64,000 bases of DNA, taken from contig NZ_FQZB01000009.1 in assembly GCF_900141845.1 (NCBI RefSeq), forward strand, positions 220,557 through 284,556. The letters run 5' to 3'. This document shows, one piece after another, positions 8,128 to 19,200 of this stretch. Made by a program: the position numbers and the translations under genes. Positions within the stretch are counted from its first letter, which is position 1. Each line of letters begins with the position of its first letter. Under the pieces are notes generated by a model. That model did not search any database and had not been told where the DNA came from. It worked only from the letters and a program-made list of their open reading frames with translations. The stretch is from Clostridium cavendishii DSM 21758. Lineage in GTDB: Bacteria; Bacillota; Clostridia; Clostridiales; Clostridiaceae.

Positions 8128-9372
8128 CTACTGAAAGTCTCTAAATAAATATATTGTGCCAGTTTCTTCAAGTATTTGTGTTATCCACTCCTTTTGTTCT
8201 TTCTTACTTACAATTTTGGTTTCGAAAATCTGCTTTAAACATTTTAATGCCTCTTCCATATGAAATACCTCATATTCACATTTTTCACTTCCATAATAAT
8301 CTTGAATCTCTACAATTCTTTTATATGGTTTAATTACACCTTCTTCGTATTCATTATTATTCCAATTGTGGTTTTCCGTTGAAACAGCTGCAACTAAACA
8401 CTTTGATATAAATGTAGGCAAATGTTTCTTATATCCTTCGGTCTTTGTGAATAACTGAATTAAATTATGTCTTTCATCTTTCTGCCCAAAACACTGAATT
8501 TGAATTTTATTATTATTTATCATAGTTGTTAATAAGTTTTTAACTCCCATTTCAACAAACATTGTAATTCCTTTGTTATCCATAAATCTTATTGTATCAA
8601 TCCACTTTACAGGATTTGTAAAATGATTTTTCAGATAAAATATCACTTCCTTTGGATCTTTATATAAAGCGCCAGTAAAATTAGAAACAACCGGATACCT
8701 AAAATTTCCAATATGAATTTTGTTTAAATACTCTTCTAACTTCAAAGACGCTTCATCCATTAAAGAACTATGATATGGTGCACTCCCAAATAATGGAGTA
8801 ATTTGACCACCTAAGTCCAAAATTTTTTCTTCCACTTCCATTACATCATTTTTCAAGCCAGATATAGATGTTTGTTTTTTTGTATTATAGCAACTGATAT
8901 AAACTTTTTTACCTTCCTTTTGAGCTTTTAAACATTGTTCTTCCACAATGGAATTATCAATATTATCTATTATGGTCATTCCACCATCCTTATCATGCTC
9001 TGCCATTGCTGCAATTTCTGCTCTATATTTTACAATATTTAATCCATCTTTAAAACTAAATATTCCCGAGCAAGTTAAAGCAGAATATTCACCTAAACTA
9101 TGTCCTGCAAGAAATTGTGGGTTATATCCTATTTCTTTCATAAAAGTTCTGAAGATAGCTACACTGGAAGTAAAGATAGCCATATGTGCATTTCCCGTCT
9201 TTGAGAGCTGAGATAAAGGCCCTTCAAAACACAATTTCTTCAAATCAATACCAAGTACTTCTTCTGCTTCATTAAAAGTTTCTCTTACAATCGAAAATTC
9301 ATTATACATACTTTGGCACATACCAACAAAATGAGATCCTTGACCTGGAAAAAGAAATGCTAACTTATGCAT
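8128..9372 (-). CDS. Free-standing (trans-acting) acyltransferase
   Basis: FabD-like acyltransferase expected to load extender units onto the ACP domains of the AT-less PKS. The catalytic serine is in GHSLGEYSAL (about residue 91) and the catalytic histidine in APYHSSLMDEA. After the roughly 300-residue catalytic core there is a tail of about 110 residues (KCLVAAVSTENHNWNNNEYEEGVIKPY) of a kind seen on some stand-alone polyketide acyltransferases. Specificity cannot be read safely: it may take malonyl-CoA, or shuttle hydroxymalonyl from the free ACP. The ATG overlaps the end of fkbH by 13 bp, so translation is probably coupled. Confidence 0.9.
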   Translation of the reverse strand: MHKLAFLFPGQGSHFVGMCQSMYNEFSIVRETFNEAEEVLGIDLKKLCFEGPLSQLSKTGNAHMAIFTSSVAIFRTFMKEIGYNPQFLAGHSLGEYSALTCSGIFSFKDGLNIVKYRAEIAAMAEHDKDGGMTIIDNIDNSIVEEQCLKAQKEGKKVYISCYNTKKQTSISGLKNDVMEVEEKILDLGGQITPLFGSAPYHSSLMDEASLKLEEYLNKIHIGNFRYPVVSNFTGALYKDPKEVIFYLKNHFTNPVKWIDTIRFMDNKGITMFVEMGVKNLLTTMINNNKIQIQCFGQKDERHNLIQLFTKTEGYKKHLPTFISKCLVAAVSTENHNWNNNEYEEGVIKPYKRIVEIQDYYGSEKCEYEVFHMEEALKCLKQIFETKIVSKKEQKEWITQILEETGTIYLFRDFQ

Positions 9373-10409
9373 GCCAGCTCCTCCTTTTCTATAACTTCTA
9401 TATAATCTGGCATTGGATTAAGCTTAGAATAATCTGCTTCCAAAATAATTTTTTCATTCTCACTTAAAATTTCTTTAAATCCACCAAACTTATATGTTAT
9501 ATACATCATTCTATTTCTATCAGTCTTAACAAATTCAGCCAATAATCTTACATTATTCTTTTGTGCCAACCTAGCAATATAATTTAATATAATTGTTCCT
9601 ACTCCTCTTGATACTACTCTGCAAGACATAAGTAGAAGTTTGAGTGTCCATAAATTTTCTCCAAGTTCTATTACAGCAAGTCCTATTTTACCATATGTGC
9701 CATACCTATCATCCAATTGTGCCATCAAAATAAAATATTTATCAGATTTGCTCATCTCATATAATTGTTCGTAAGAATATGTGTATCCGGTAGCATTTAA
9801 TTGATGAGTTCTTACAGTTAACTCCTCAGCTCTCTTTAAATCCTCATCTTCTAGTTTACTTAATGTAAATTTCATATCTAATGATTTAAGAAAATCCTCT
9901 TTTGTTCCTAAAAACTCTTCTTCAATTTTATTTCTTTTAATATCATTCTGATATAGTAATCTTCTATTCTTAGAATCACTAGTAATAAATTTTGGATTCA
10001 TTTCTGGCATATTTGGAATTTCTTTAATGTTTTTTGCATTTATTAATAATACTTCCGGTAAAGAATATTTTACTTCATCTAACTCAAACTCCTGATCGTC
10101 CACAAAAGCTAATGTATCTACTCCAATATTTATACTCTTTGCTATATTTTTTATTCCTTCTGACTTAGGATTCCAATTTATTTGTGGATATAAAAAATAT
10201 TTATCTAGTCTTAATTCCTTAAGTTTATTCATAGCTAAGTCAAAATCATTCTTACTGCAGATGGACTGAAGAATACCCCTTTTATCTAAGGTTTCTATTA
10301 TATCAACTACCTTATTATTTAGTACTACGTTATCATCTTCAATAATAGTCCCATCCCAAATAGTATTATCAAGATCCCATACCACGCACTTAACTTTATT
10401 ACAACTCAT
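9360..10409 (-). CDS. fkbH: FkbH-like glyceryl transferase/phosphatase
   Basis: FkbH-family enzymes take 1,3-bisphosphoglycerate, dephosphorylate it and load the glyceryl unit onto an ACP; this is the entry step to hydroxy- or methoxymalonyl-ACP. The HAD domain opens with VVWDLDNTIWDG (DxDxT motif) and contains FVDDQEFELDEV. The C-terminal third is a GNAT-like domain (GYTYSYEQLYEMSKSDKYF ... SCRVVSRGVGTIILNYIA). At 349 residues it is a typical two-domain FkbH. It lies downstream of the FkbI-, J- and K-like genes. Loading of a glyceryl starter is an alternative role, but the neighbouring dehydrogenases favour an extender unit. Confidence 0.92.
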   Translation of the reverse strand: MSCNKVKCVVWDLDNTIWDGTIIEDDNVVLNNKVVDIIETLDKRGILQSICSKNDFDLAMNKLKELRLDKYFLYPQINWNPKSEGIKNIAKSINIGVDTLAFVDDQEFELDEVKYSLPEVLLINAKNIKEIPNMPEMNPKFITSDSKNRRLLYQNDIKRNKIEEEFLGTKEDFLKSLDMKFTLSKLEDEDLKRAEELTVRTHQLNATGYTYSYEQLYEMSKSDKYFILMAQLDDRYGTYGKIGLAVIELGENLWTLKLLLMSCRVVSRGVGTIILNYIARLAQKNNVRLLAEFVKTDRNRMMYITYKFGGFKEILSENEKIILEADYSKLNPMPDYIEVIEKEELACIS

Positions 10410-10517
10410 ACTATTATTCTCCTTATCTTATAAAATTTTTTAAGAGTTTTAAGTATAAATACTCTAAAGTTTAATAAATTTATTTTTTCCCTTATCACAT
10501 ATTTCTGATTATCATAA

Positions 10518-11651
10518 TTAATAAAACCTGTATACACTTTTAGCTATCAACATTTCGTGTACCTGACTTGTTCCTTCAATTATTTCATTTAACTTTGAGT
10601 CTCTATATAACCTTGCAACTTTATATTCTGGAGATATTCCATTACCTCCATGGATTTGAACCGAGTCCTCAGCAATTTTCGTTAATATTTTAGATGAAAA
10701 ATATTTTGCCTGCCAAGTTTCCATTATTGAATCAGGATCATTAATTTCTTTAAGATAAGCTGCCTTATAACAAAGTAACCTAGCAGCATTTATTTTTACA
10801 GTCATCTCTGTTATCATTTTTTGTATTAATTGATTATCTTTTAAATAATTATCAAACTGTTTTCTACTTTTAGAGTATTTAATACTTTCTTCATAACAAG
10901 CTTGAGATACCCCTACGCAACCGCATGCAATAGAAAACCTTCCATAATCCAAACATGTTAAAGCTACATGAGAAAGTCCAAATCCTTCTTTTGCAAGTAA
11001 ATTCTTTTTAGGCACTCTGCAATTTTCGAAAGAAATTTCACCTATCATTGAAGCTCTAACCCCCAGCAAATCAAACATTGGTTTTATAGTAACCCCCTGT
11101 GAATTTCCATCTACAATAAAGGCTGTAACTCCCTCATCACATCTTGCATATACTACAAAAACATCTGCAATTTGTGCCATTGTAATCCACTTTTTTCTGC
11201 CATTTAAAATATAATAATCACCATCCGGTTCTGCAGTAGTTTCTACACCTTTAGCATTACTTCCTACGTTAGGCTCTGTAAGTGCAAAAGCTCCTATTAG
11301 TTTTCCACTTGACATTTGGGGTAAATAAAATTCTTTGATTTCCTTACTTCCCCATCTTGAAATAGCAAGTGAACACATTCCATGTACGGTTAATAAGCTT
11401 CTAGTTGCAGAACACCCCTTCCCAATTTCTTCATTCAGTATTGCTAAAGATAGATTGTCCATTTCTGTTCCACCATAAGTTTTTGAAATTGTAGCTCCCA
11501 AATATCCTTTTGCCGCCAGCTTATTCACAATTGTTTTAGGCAATTTTTGTTCTTTATCCCATATGTCTGCAAATGGGATTATTTGATTTTCTACAAAATG
11601 TTTAAGAGATTCCTGCAACTTAATATTATTTTCTTTTAATAGAAATTCCAT
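10518..11651 (-). CDS. fkbI: FkbI-like acyl-ACP dehydrogenase
   Basis: Flavin-dependent dehydrogenase of the acyl-CoA dehydrogenase family. In hydroxymalonyl-ACP synthesis it works with the FkbK partner to oxidise the C3 alcohol of glyceryl-ACP to the acid. At 377 residues it shows the family segments FALTEPNVGSNA and LNGRKKWITMA (FAD/substrate) and DSKLNEIIEGTSQVHEMLIA, with the glutamate region near the C-terminus. It lies 11 bp after the free ACP gene. An ordinary fatty-acid role is possible in isolation, but the K-J-I-H gene order makes the extender-unit role much more likely. Confidence 0.9.
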   Translation of the reverse strand: MEFLLKENNIKLQESLKHFVENQIIPFADIWDKEQKLPKTIVNKLAAKGYLGATISKTYGGTEMDNLSLAILNEEIGKGCSATRSLLTVHGMCSLAISRWGSKEIKEFYLPQMSSGKLIGAFALTEPNVGSNAKGVETTAEPDGDYYILNGRKKWITMAQIADVFVVYARCDEGVTAFIVDGNSQGVTIKPMFDLLGVRASMIGEISFENCRVPKKNLLAKEGFGLSHVALTCLDYGRFSIACGCVGVSQACYEESIKYSKSRKQFDNYLKDNQLIQKMITEMTVKINAARLLCYKAAYLKEINDPDSIMETWQAKYFSSKILTKIAEDSVQIHGGNGISPEYKVARLYRDSKLNEIIEGTSQVHEMLIAKSVYRFY

Positions 11652-11662
11652 AAAATCATCCC

Positions 11663-11896
11663 CTATTTTATTTTACTCTCAATAAGGCTAGTTATCTTAT
11701 TTACAGTTTTGAAATTTTCTGTGTCTAGATCCTCATTGCTAATTAATATACCAAATTCCTTTTCTACAAACATAACTAATTGCATGGCAAATAGTGAGTT
11801 AACAAATCCTAAAGAAAATATATCTTCATCGTCATCAATCTCATGCTTCCTAAAAAATCTTCCTAAAAAACTTTTTACTTTTTCTTTAACTTCCAT
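11663..11896 (-). CDS. fkbJ: FkbJ-like discrete acyl carrier protein
   Basis: A 77-residue acyl carrier protein on which the three-carbon unit is probably held while FkbH, FkbI and FkbK act. The phosphopantetheine serine lies in LGFVNSLFAMQLVMFVE, the form typical of FkbJ carriers rather than the DSL motif of fatty-acid ACPs. It is preceded by AGAGGAG and lies between the FkbK and FkbI genes, as in known methoxymalonyl/hydroxymalonyl sets. Confidence 0.92.
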   Translation of the reverse strand: MEVKEKVKSFLGRFFRKHEIDDDEDIFSLGFVNSLFAMQLVMFVEKEFGILISNEDLDTENFKTVNKITSLIESKIK

Positions 11897-11931
11897 ATTA
11901 ATACTCTCCTCTTTGTTTATTATAATGTTGC

Positions 11932-12780
11932 TTAAATATAATCATAAAATCCTTTTCCGCTTTTCCTACCAAACAATCCTGCATCTACCATTTTTCTTAG
12001 TAATGGACAACATCTAAATTTAGGGTCTTGGTAGCTTTCATATAATATATCTAACGAATTAACAACAGTATCGAGTCCTATTAAATCTGCTGTTTCAAGT
12101 GGGCCCATCTTATGCTCAAAACACTTTTTAAATATAAGATCTACATCCTCAGGTGATGCAACATTATCCTGAACTACGTAGGCGGCCTCATTCATTAAAA
12201 GATGTGAAACTCTATTTGAAACAAAACCAGGCAAATCATTAACAAGAATACTTTCTTTACCTACGCTATTAAGTAAATTTTCTACAGCTTTAATAGTTTC
12301 AGACGAAGTATGATATCCTTTTATAGTTTCTGTTGCTTTTTTCATTGGCACAGGATTCATAAAATGAGTTCCAATAACCTTATCTCTTCTAGTTGTTATA
12401 GAAGCTACCTTAGTTATTGATATGCATGATGTATTAACCATAAAAATACAATCTTTTTTACAAACAGTATCTAACTTCTTGTAGACTTTTTCTTTTATAC
12501 TCCAGATTTCAGGAACATTTTCAATTATAAACTCTGCATCCTCAAGTTCTGAATAATCTACAGTAAATTTAATCTTTTCCAATACATTATTTAAATCAAT
12601 TGAAGCATCATTTTTGCTTACCATATTATGAAACCTTATATTTCTAACTATCTGTTCCCTTGCCTTTTCAAGAACTTCTTCAGATATATCTATTAATTTT
12701 ATATTATGTCCAAATTGAGCAAATCTTTGGGCCACTCCTGTTCCCATTATACCTGCTCCAATTACACCAATTTTACTCAT
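11932..12780 (-). CDS. fkbK: FkbK-like 3-hydroxyacyl dehydrogenase
   Basis: NAD-dependent dehydrogenase of the 3-hydroxyacyl-CoA dehydrogenase family, expected to oxidise glyceryl-ACP in hydroxymalonyl-ACP synthesis. It opens with the Rossmann motif IGVIGAGIMGTGVAQRFA, then has NTSCISITKVAS, GTHFMNPVPMKKATE (catalytic His) and LPGFVSNRVSHLLMNEAAY. The 282-residue length is normal. It is the first of the K-J-I-H block, with GAGGAGG before ATG. No FkbG-type O-methyltransferase is present anywhere in the operon, so the unit should stay as the free hydroxyl. Confidence 0.92.
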   Translation of the reverse strand: MSKIGVIGAGIMGTGVAQRFAQFGHNIKLIDISEEVLEKAREQIVRNIRFHNMVSKNDASIDLNNVLEKIKFTVDYSELEDAEFIIENVPEIWSIKEKVYKKLDTVCKKDCIFMVNTSCISITKVASITTRRDKVIGTHFMNPVPMKKATETIKGYHTSSETIKAVENLLNSVGKESILVNDLPGFVSNRVSHLLMNEAAYVVQDNVASPEDVDLIFKKCFEHKMGPLETADLIGLDTVVNSLDILYESYQDPKFRCCPLLRKMVDAGLFGRKSGKGFYDYI

Positions 12781-12799
12781 AAATTAACCTCCTCGTATT

Positions 12800-13221
12800 T
12801 CAAAGTAAATTATTATTTATAACTTCGCATAACTCTTCTATTAAATCATAATCAGATAATAAACAAATACTACTATCTTTCAAATTAAATATTAGGAGCA
12901 TCCCTACCAGAAAAAAACATATGTTTAGGTTTAATCAAACAATTTTCTGTTATCCTATAATACAATTCATAAGCACCCCATCCCCCATACTATGGCCCAA
13001 AATTACAAATTCACTATTAGTTATTTCTGACTTCATAATAGAGTAAGCATCTTCACCCGCATCTTGGTAGGAGCCATACAATGGCTCCTTATATCTCATT
13101 TCTCTACTTGATAACTCAATAGGACAAATTTGAATTCTACTATCTATCCATTTTTCAACTTAAAAAATATAAAAGAACTAACTCCAGCATAGACTAAACA
13201 AAATAACTTTATTTTTGTCAT
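12800..13221 (-). pseudogene. Decayed type II (editing) thioesterase
   Basis: No intact frame fills this stretch, but the minus strand carries thioesterase pieces in order. From an ATG at 13219-13221 with a GAGG site: MTKIKLFCLVYAGVSSFIFF. After a frameshift at an A-run: KWIDSRIQICPIELSSREMR. Then KEPLYGS, the nucleophile motif FVILGHSMG, a second frameshift in a G-run, WGAYELYYRITENCLIKP and MFFSGRDAPNI. After an in-frame stop there is a short tail (LLSDYDLIEELCEV). The remaining roughly 100 residues with the catalytic His are absent. Type II thioesterases remove stalled or wrong acyl groups from carrier domains; this cluster has lost that function here. Confidence 0.88.
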
Positions 13222-13241
13222 ATTACTAACCTCATTCCTGA

Positions 13242-16200
13242 TTAATGTATAGTATAACTTCTATAAAACTCATTGTTTCTTTCTTTTCCTATAGTTGAAT
13301 ATTCACCATGTCCGGGATAAATTATAATGTCGTCTTCATAAGTCATAAGTTTATTTAAAATTGAATTCATAAGGTCAGATTCATTTCCATATTCTTCATC
13401 AGGTGCTCCATACCCACCCTTTAAAAGGGTATCACCAGTAAAAATCTTGTTGCCTGTTTTTAAACAAATACATCCCTTTGTATGTCCAGGAGTGTGTATA
13501 ACTTCAAGCTTTACATTCCCAAATTTAATTACATCTCCCTCCTTTATACATCTATCACTTTCTTTCAAAGAATACCTTTTATTAATTATTAAAGCTCCCA
13601 AACAATTTTCTAATCCATCCTTATCATCTTCATGTATCAATATCCGTGCTCCTGTTTTTTCTCTAATTTCATCCATAGAAAGCATATGGTCTATATGAGC
13701 ATGAGTAATAATTATATATCTTAGCCGTATCGAACTTTCACTTATAGCCTTCATGATTATGTCACTATTTGTTCCAGCATCTATCAGTACTCCTTCTCCT
13801 TCTGACTCAAGTAAATAACAATTAGAAGTAAGCATTCCATTTGAAAAGCACTTTATAGTTAATTCACCTTTTTTAATATTCTTAGACTCTATACCCGATA
13901 TATTATTATTTTCAAAATCTTGTTTGATAAGTTTACTCTCTATATACTGCGCTAATTGATTAATTGTAGATAAAGATAAAATATCATTTAATGAAATTTC
14001 AGTTATCTTTGAAAATTCCTTTTGAATTTTTCGCAGTAGTCTTATAGCTAGTATTGAGTTACCTCCTAACTCATAGAAACTCTCGTCAACATGTATTTCT
14101 TCAATTCCAAGAACTTCGCACCATATATTTCCAATCTTTAAATAGGTATCAGTAATTTTATCATTATCTATTCCCTTTAAAATAACGGATTTTTTACTAT
14201 TACTTGCTAAAACTTTCTTCTTATTCACATACAAACTTTCTTTTTGCGAAATTAAATCCATAATTTTTTCACTTACTTTCATCGGAAACTCATTCATGAT
14301 ATATATATATTCTCCATCAAAGTTTAACTCGCCGATAAGAATTTGCTTTACATTTTTGTGTAATACCTTATTTAATGCTTCCAAAGCATCATTTGTAGAA
14401 ATTGCTTTAAATATTTTATCAACATTAAACCCATACTCTACTGACATACCTGCACTTTTCCAAGAAACCCAATCTATGGTAATTGTTCTCTTATTTTTTC
14501 TATTTCTATATTTTGCGAATACATCTAAATAAGAATTAGCCGCAACATAATCTCCCTGTCCAGCCTCACCTATCATTGATAAAGCTGAAGAAAATATAAG
14601 AAAGAAATCTAGGTTATCCTTCTCAGTAACTTTATCTAAAACCCAAGTTCCCTGCACTTTTGGGCATAAAACTTCATCAAAAACTTCCCTTTGCTTATTT
14701 ATTATAAACCCATCTCCTGGAACAGCTGCACAATGTATAATTCCATTTATATTCCCATACCTTTCTCTTAAATTATCTATAAGATTAGTCATTTCTGATA
14801 AATCACATATATTTGCAGAAAAACACTGTACAGTAGCCGCAATACTTTCAATTTCTTTTAACCTTCTTACCTTTTTACACAACTTTGCATCTCTAGAATT
14901 AGAAAGAATTTCATTCCATTTTTCTTTACTTGGTATTGGTGTTCTATTAATTAATGCCAAATTCACTTTTGCTCTAGTTGCCAAATCTTTTGCTACTTCT
15001 AAGCCTATTCCACCTGTTCCTCCAGTTATTACATATATGCCATCTTCTTTTAAAGTAGTTGAATTTTCCTCAAAGCTATCTAGATTTATTTCACAGAACT
15101 CTTCAACATACCTTTTTCCATTCCTGTAAGCCACTTGATAAAATTCTTCAGAAATAAATATTTCATTAAAAATTTCTTTCACTGAAATATCACTACTTAC
15201 GTCTATACTCCTACATTTTATATTTGGAAACTCCTGTGATATGACCCTTCCTAATCCAAATACAGTAGCATTATGTGGATTTATATTTTCCTCCTCACCA
15301 GTAATCTCATAAACATTTGACGAAATTATTATCATGTCTATTTTATTACTAAATTTCATTTTATTTACAGATTTTAACAGAGCAAACAAGCTATATACAC
15401 CTTTTTCTTGGCATTGTTTTAACACATCAAGACTATCTACATCCTTTAAATTACAATCCAAAGTAAAACTATGGATTATTTTTTTGATATTTTTATCTTC
15501 TAATATTTTAAGAAGTTTTTCATAATCTTCTTCTTTATTACTTATAATATATTTTTGGTCATCTATCTTATAAAATTTATCTTCCATGTATACTTCATAA
15601 ACAATAGCATTTGTTTTTCTTAATTCGTCAATTAGCTCTTTATTTATAGACTTCAAACTGCTAAATATAAGTATAACTTCATTTTTTTCTTTACTTTCAT
15701 TGTTTTTAATAGAATGCTCTATCCACCTTGTTCCATAGTATAAAGAGTTATTGTTATCAAATTTATTTATTACATCTGAAAATTCTAACCAGCATTTTTT
15801 CTTTTCAAAATGATATGTTGGAAGTTTGGTTCTAAATACTTCCTCATTCTTATACATACTATCCCAATCTATTTTTACTCCTGCTACATAAAGTTTACAA
15901 AGTTCTTTGAAACTACCTAAAGAAATTTTATCAGCTATCAATACATCTTGTTTACTATACTTATTTATGTCAATATCGTTTTGAGGATTTACTTCTCCAA
16001 AATATATCAAATCTTTTTCCAAACTTTCAAACCCATTCAAATTAAGTTCTTCTAGTTTACTTAATAAATCTTCTTTGTCCTTTAAAATCATTGCTATATT
16101 AAATTTATAATGACCTCTTCCTGTATTTGCTGTATAACAAACATCTTTCAAGTTAAAGTCGATTTGTCTTTTGAAAAAGTCATTATATTCTAATACTAAT

Positions 16201-19200
16201 TGCTTAAGAGACTCTTTGCTATTAGCTGATATAGTTAAAACTTCAAAACTATCAATGTCATTTACTTTTCTATCTTTCCGTATTACTGGAGGTTCTTCAA
16301 TAGTCACATGACAATTTGTACCACCAAAACCAAATGCACTGACTCCTCCCCTCAATATATTACATTCAGGTCTCCACTCAGAAAGCTTAGTATTTACATA
16401 AACCGGTGAGTTTTCAAAAGAAATATTTTTATTTGGATTTATAAAATTTATAGTAGGTGGCAATTTTCTATTTTTCATTGCTAATACAACCTTAATCAAA
16501 TTAACGATTCCTGCAGCTTCAAATAAATGTCCTATATTTGTTTTTACTGATCCTATAGCACAAAATTGTTTTTTATCGGTATAACCTTTAAATGCATGCT
16601 TTATTCCTTGAATTTCTATCGGATCTCCTAAATTAGTTCCAGTACCATGAGTTTCAATATAAGTTATAGTTTCAGGATTTATGTTAGCTTTACTCCATGC
16701 TGTCTTAATCAATTCTCCGTGGGCAAATGGATTCGGAGATGTTAATCCATTAGATCTACCATCTTGATTTATTGAAGTTGCTTTAATCACACCATAAATA
16801 TGATCCCTATCTTTTATAGCTTTGGATATTTTTTTAACAACAATAGTTGCTATACCTTCACCTACACCGGCTCCGTCTGAATTATTATCAAATGCTCGTG
16901 TTTCACCATCTGATGATTCAATACCCATAGTTTCATTTTCATTACAAATGGGTAATATATTCAGTCGGACTCCTCCGACAATAGCCATGTCACAATCTTT
17001 GCTTAATATGCTGTTACAAGCATAGTGAACCGCAACCAATGAAGAGGAGCATGCTGTGTCTAATACAACACTTGGACCATTTATCCCCATTAAGTAGGAA
17101 ATCCTATTTGCTAATATGGTCTGCATATTTCCTACAATAGCTGCTGGTTCAATAAAATCATCTTCAAAAAATAATCTTCCGTAACTATCTCTTAAATTAT
17201 TTGAAAATCCTACAAATACTCCTGTATTCGTACCTTTCAATTTATTACCGCCATATCCTGCGTCTTCTACCGCTTTCCATGCGCTTTGAATAAACAACCT
17301 CTGACAAGGATCCATTAGATTAGCTTCATTAGGAGCTATTTTAAAGAAACTATAATCAAACTTATCAATATCAGTTAAATAGGCACCAGGATTGTACTTA
17401 ACATTTTTAAAATCCTTATTATTGTGAATCAAATATTTTTCTACCTCTTTTTGTCTCTCTATTGGAAAATTTGTAATACTATTTATTTTATTCTCTATGT
17501 TCTCCCAAAACTCTTCTAAATTATTTGCCATAGGTAGCTTTACATCCATTCCTATTATTGCTACATCTCTATCATCATAATTGTCATCTGTAATTTTTAT
17601 TGATATATCATCATAATTATAATTTACTAATTTATTTTCATTTTTTTCAATTAAGATATGAGATGAAGTAAATTCAAGCTTTTGCATTATAAACTGTGCC
17701 AACTTATTTATAGAAGAATACTCAAATAAATCTACAACTTCCACTATATTTGGGAATTTATTATTTATTTCTTCATGAATTTTTTTTATCATAATAGAGT
17801 CTGCACCAAGCTCAAAAAAACTCTCGTATATATTTATATCTGAAAAGCCCAACTGTTCCGAACATATTTCTGCCAGCGTTCTCTCTACTTTATTATATTT
17901 TCCATTATCTTTACCTATTATTTTCACTTCTTTTTTAATATTTTTATTTTTCATGTGTTTTTCTAAAGTATCATTCTTTTTTCTAAAACTAATCTTTTTT
18001 TCTATTTCATCTGAAAGTTTAATAGACTTTTTATCTATTAAGTTAACCTTTGAACTATTATAATTTAACTGCCCGATTATTATCTGCTTAATTCCTGCTT
18101 TCAATGCATTTTTAAAACCAGAAATAGCTTTATCATTAGGTATAGCTTTAAAAATAGTATCAATATTTATTCCATTATCACAGGCCATACCAGTATCCTT
18201 CCATGTTGTCCAATTAATACATAACGTATATTTTCCTATTTTATTTCTATATACTGAGTAAGAATCCATGAATGCATTAGCAGCTACATAATGACTTTGT
18301 CCAAATGCGGGAAAAACTGTTGCTATAGAAGAAAAAAGTACAAAGAAATCTAATGGATCTTCCATGGTTAGCTGATCTAGAATAACAGTTCCCTTAACTT
18401 TAGGATCAAATACTTCACTAAAATTTTTCACATCAATTTCTTTTATAGTTCTGAAACTTCCTACTCCAGCAGCATGTATAACCCCATTAATTTCACCGTG
18501 TTTTTCTCTAATATCATTTATCAATTCTCTCATTTCAATAAAATTTGTAACATCAGCACATCTTAACTCTATATTTGTACCAGTTCTTATTAAATTTTGT
18601 ATATTCTTAATCTTACTTACCAATTTGAAATTTTTATTACTTTTAACAATTTCATCCCATTGATCTTTTTCAGGGAACTTAGTACGATTTACTAAAATTA
18701 ATGTTATCTCGCTCTTTGCTGCTAAATATTTGCAAATTTCAAGACCTATTCCACCTGCCCCGCCTGTAATAACATATACGCCATTCTTCTTTATTGGTAT
18801 TTCCTTAACAATTTCATTTTCAATACTAGTTTCCTCTAATAGCTGAACATATCTTGAACCTTCTCTATAACAAACTATTTTGTAATCAGAAGTATTTTTG
18901 ATTTCATCTAGAATAACTGAGTTATTAGTTTTTTCATCTAAATCGATAGCTTTACACTTAATGCTTTCATTTTCTATATTTATAACTTTACTCAATCCTA
19001 TTAGCGCTGCATTATAGGGATATATCATACTTTCATTGCTTGTTACTTCATATGCAAACCTAGATATCAAAAAAATATATACTTTCTCATCTGTATAGTA
19101 TTTAGAAATTACTTTAGTTAAATATATAAGGTTTAATACAGCTCCATTTATTGAATTAATGTCGTCTAAATCTTTATATAAATTAATAGTAGGTTCGTAT

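Noticed and set aside
15334..15525. Plus-strand frames within the PKS gene
   Set aside because: These are shadows of the coding strand of the synthase, without ribosome sites or recognisable domains.
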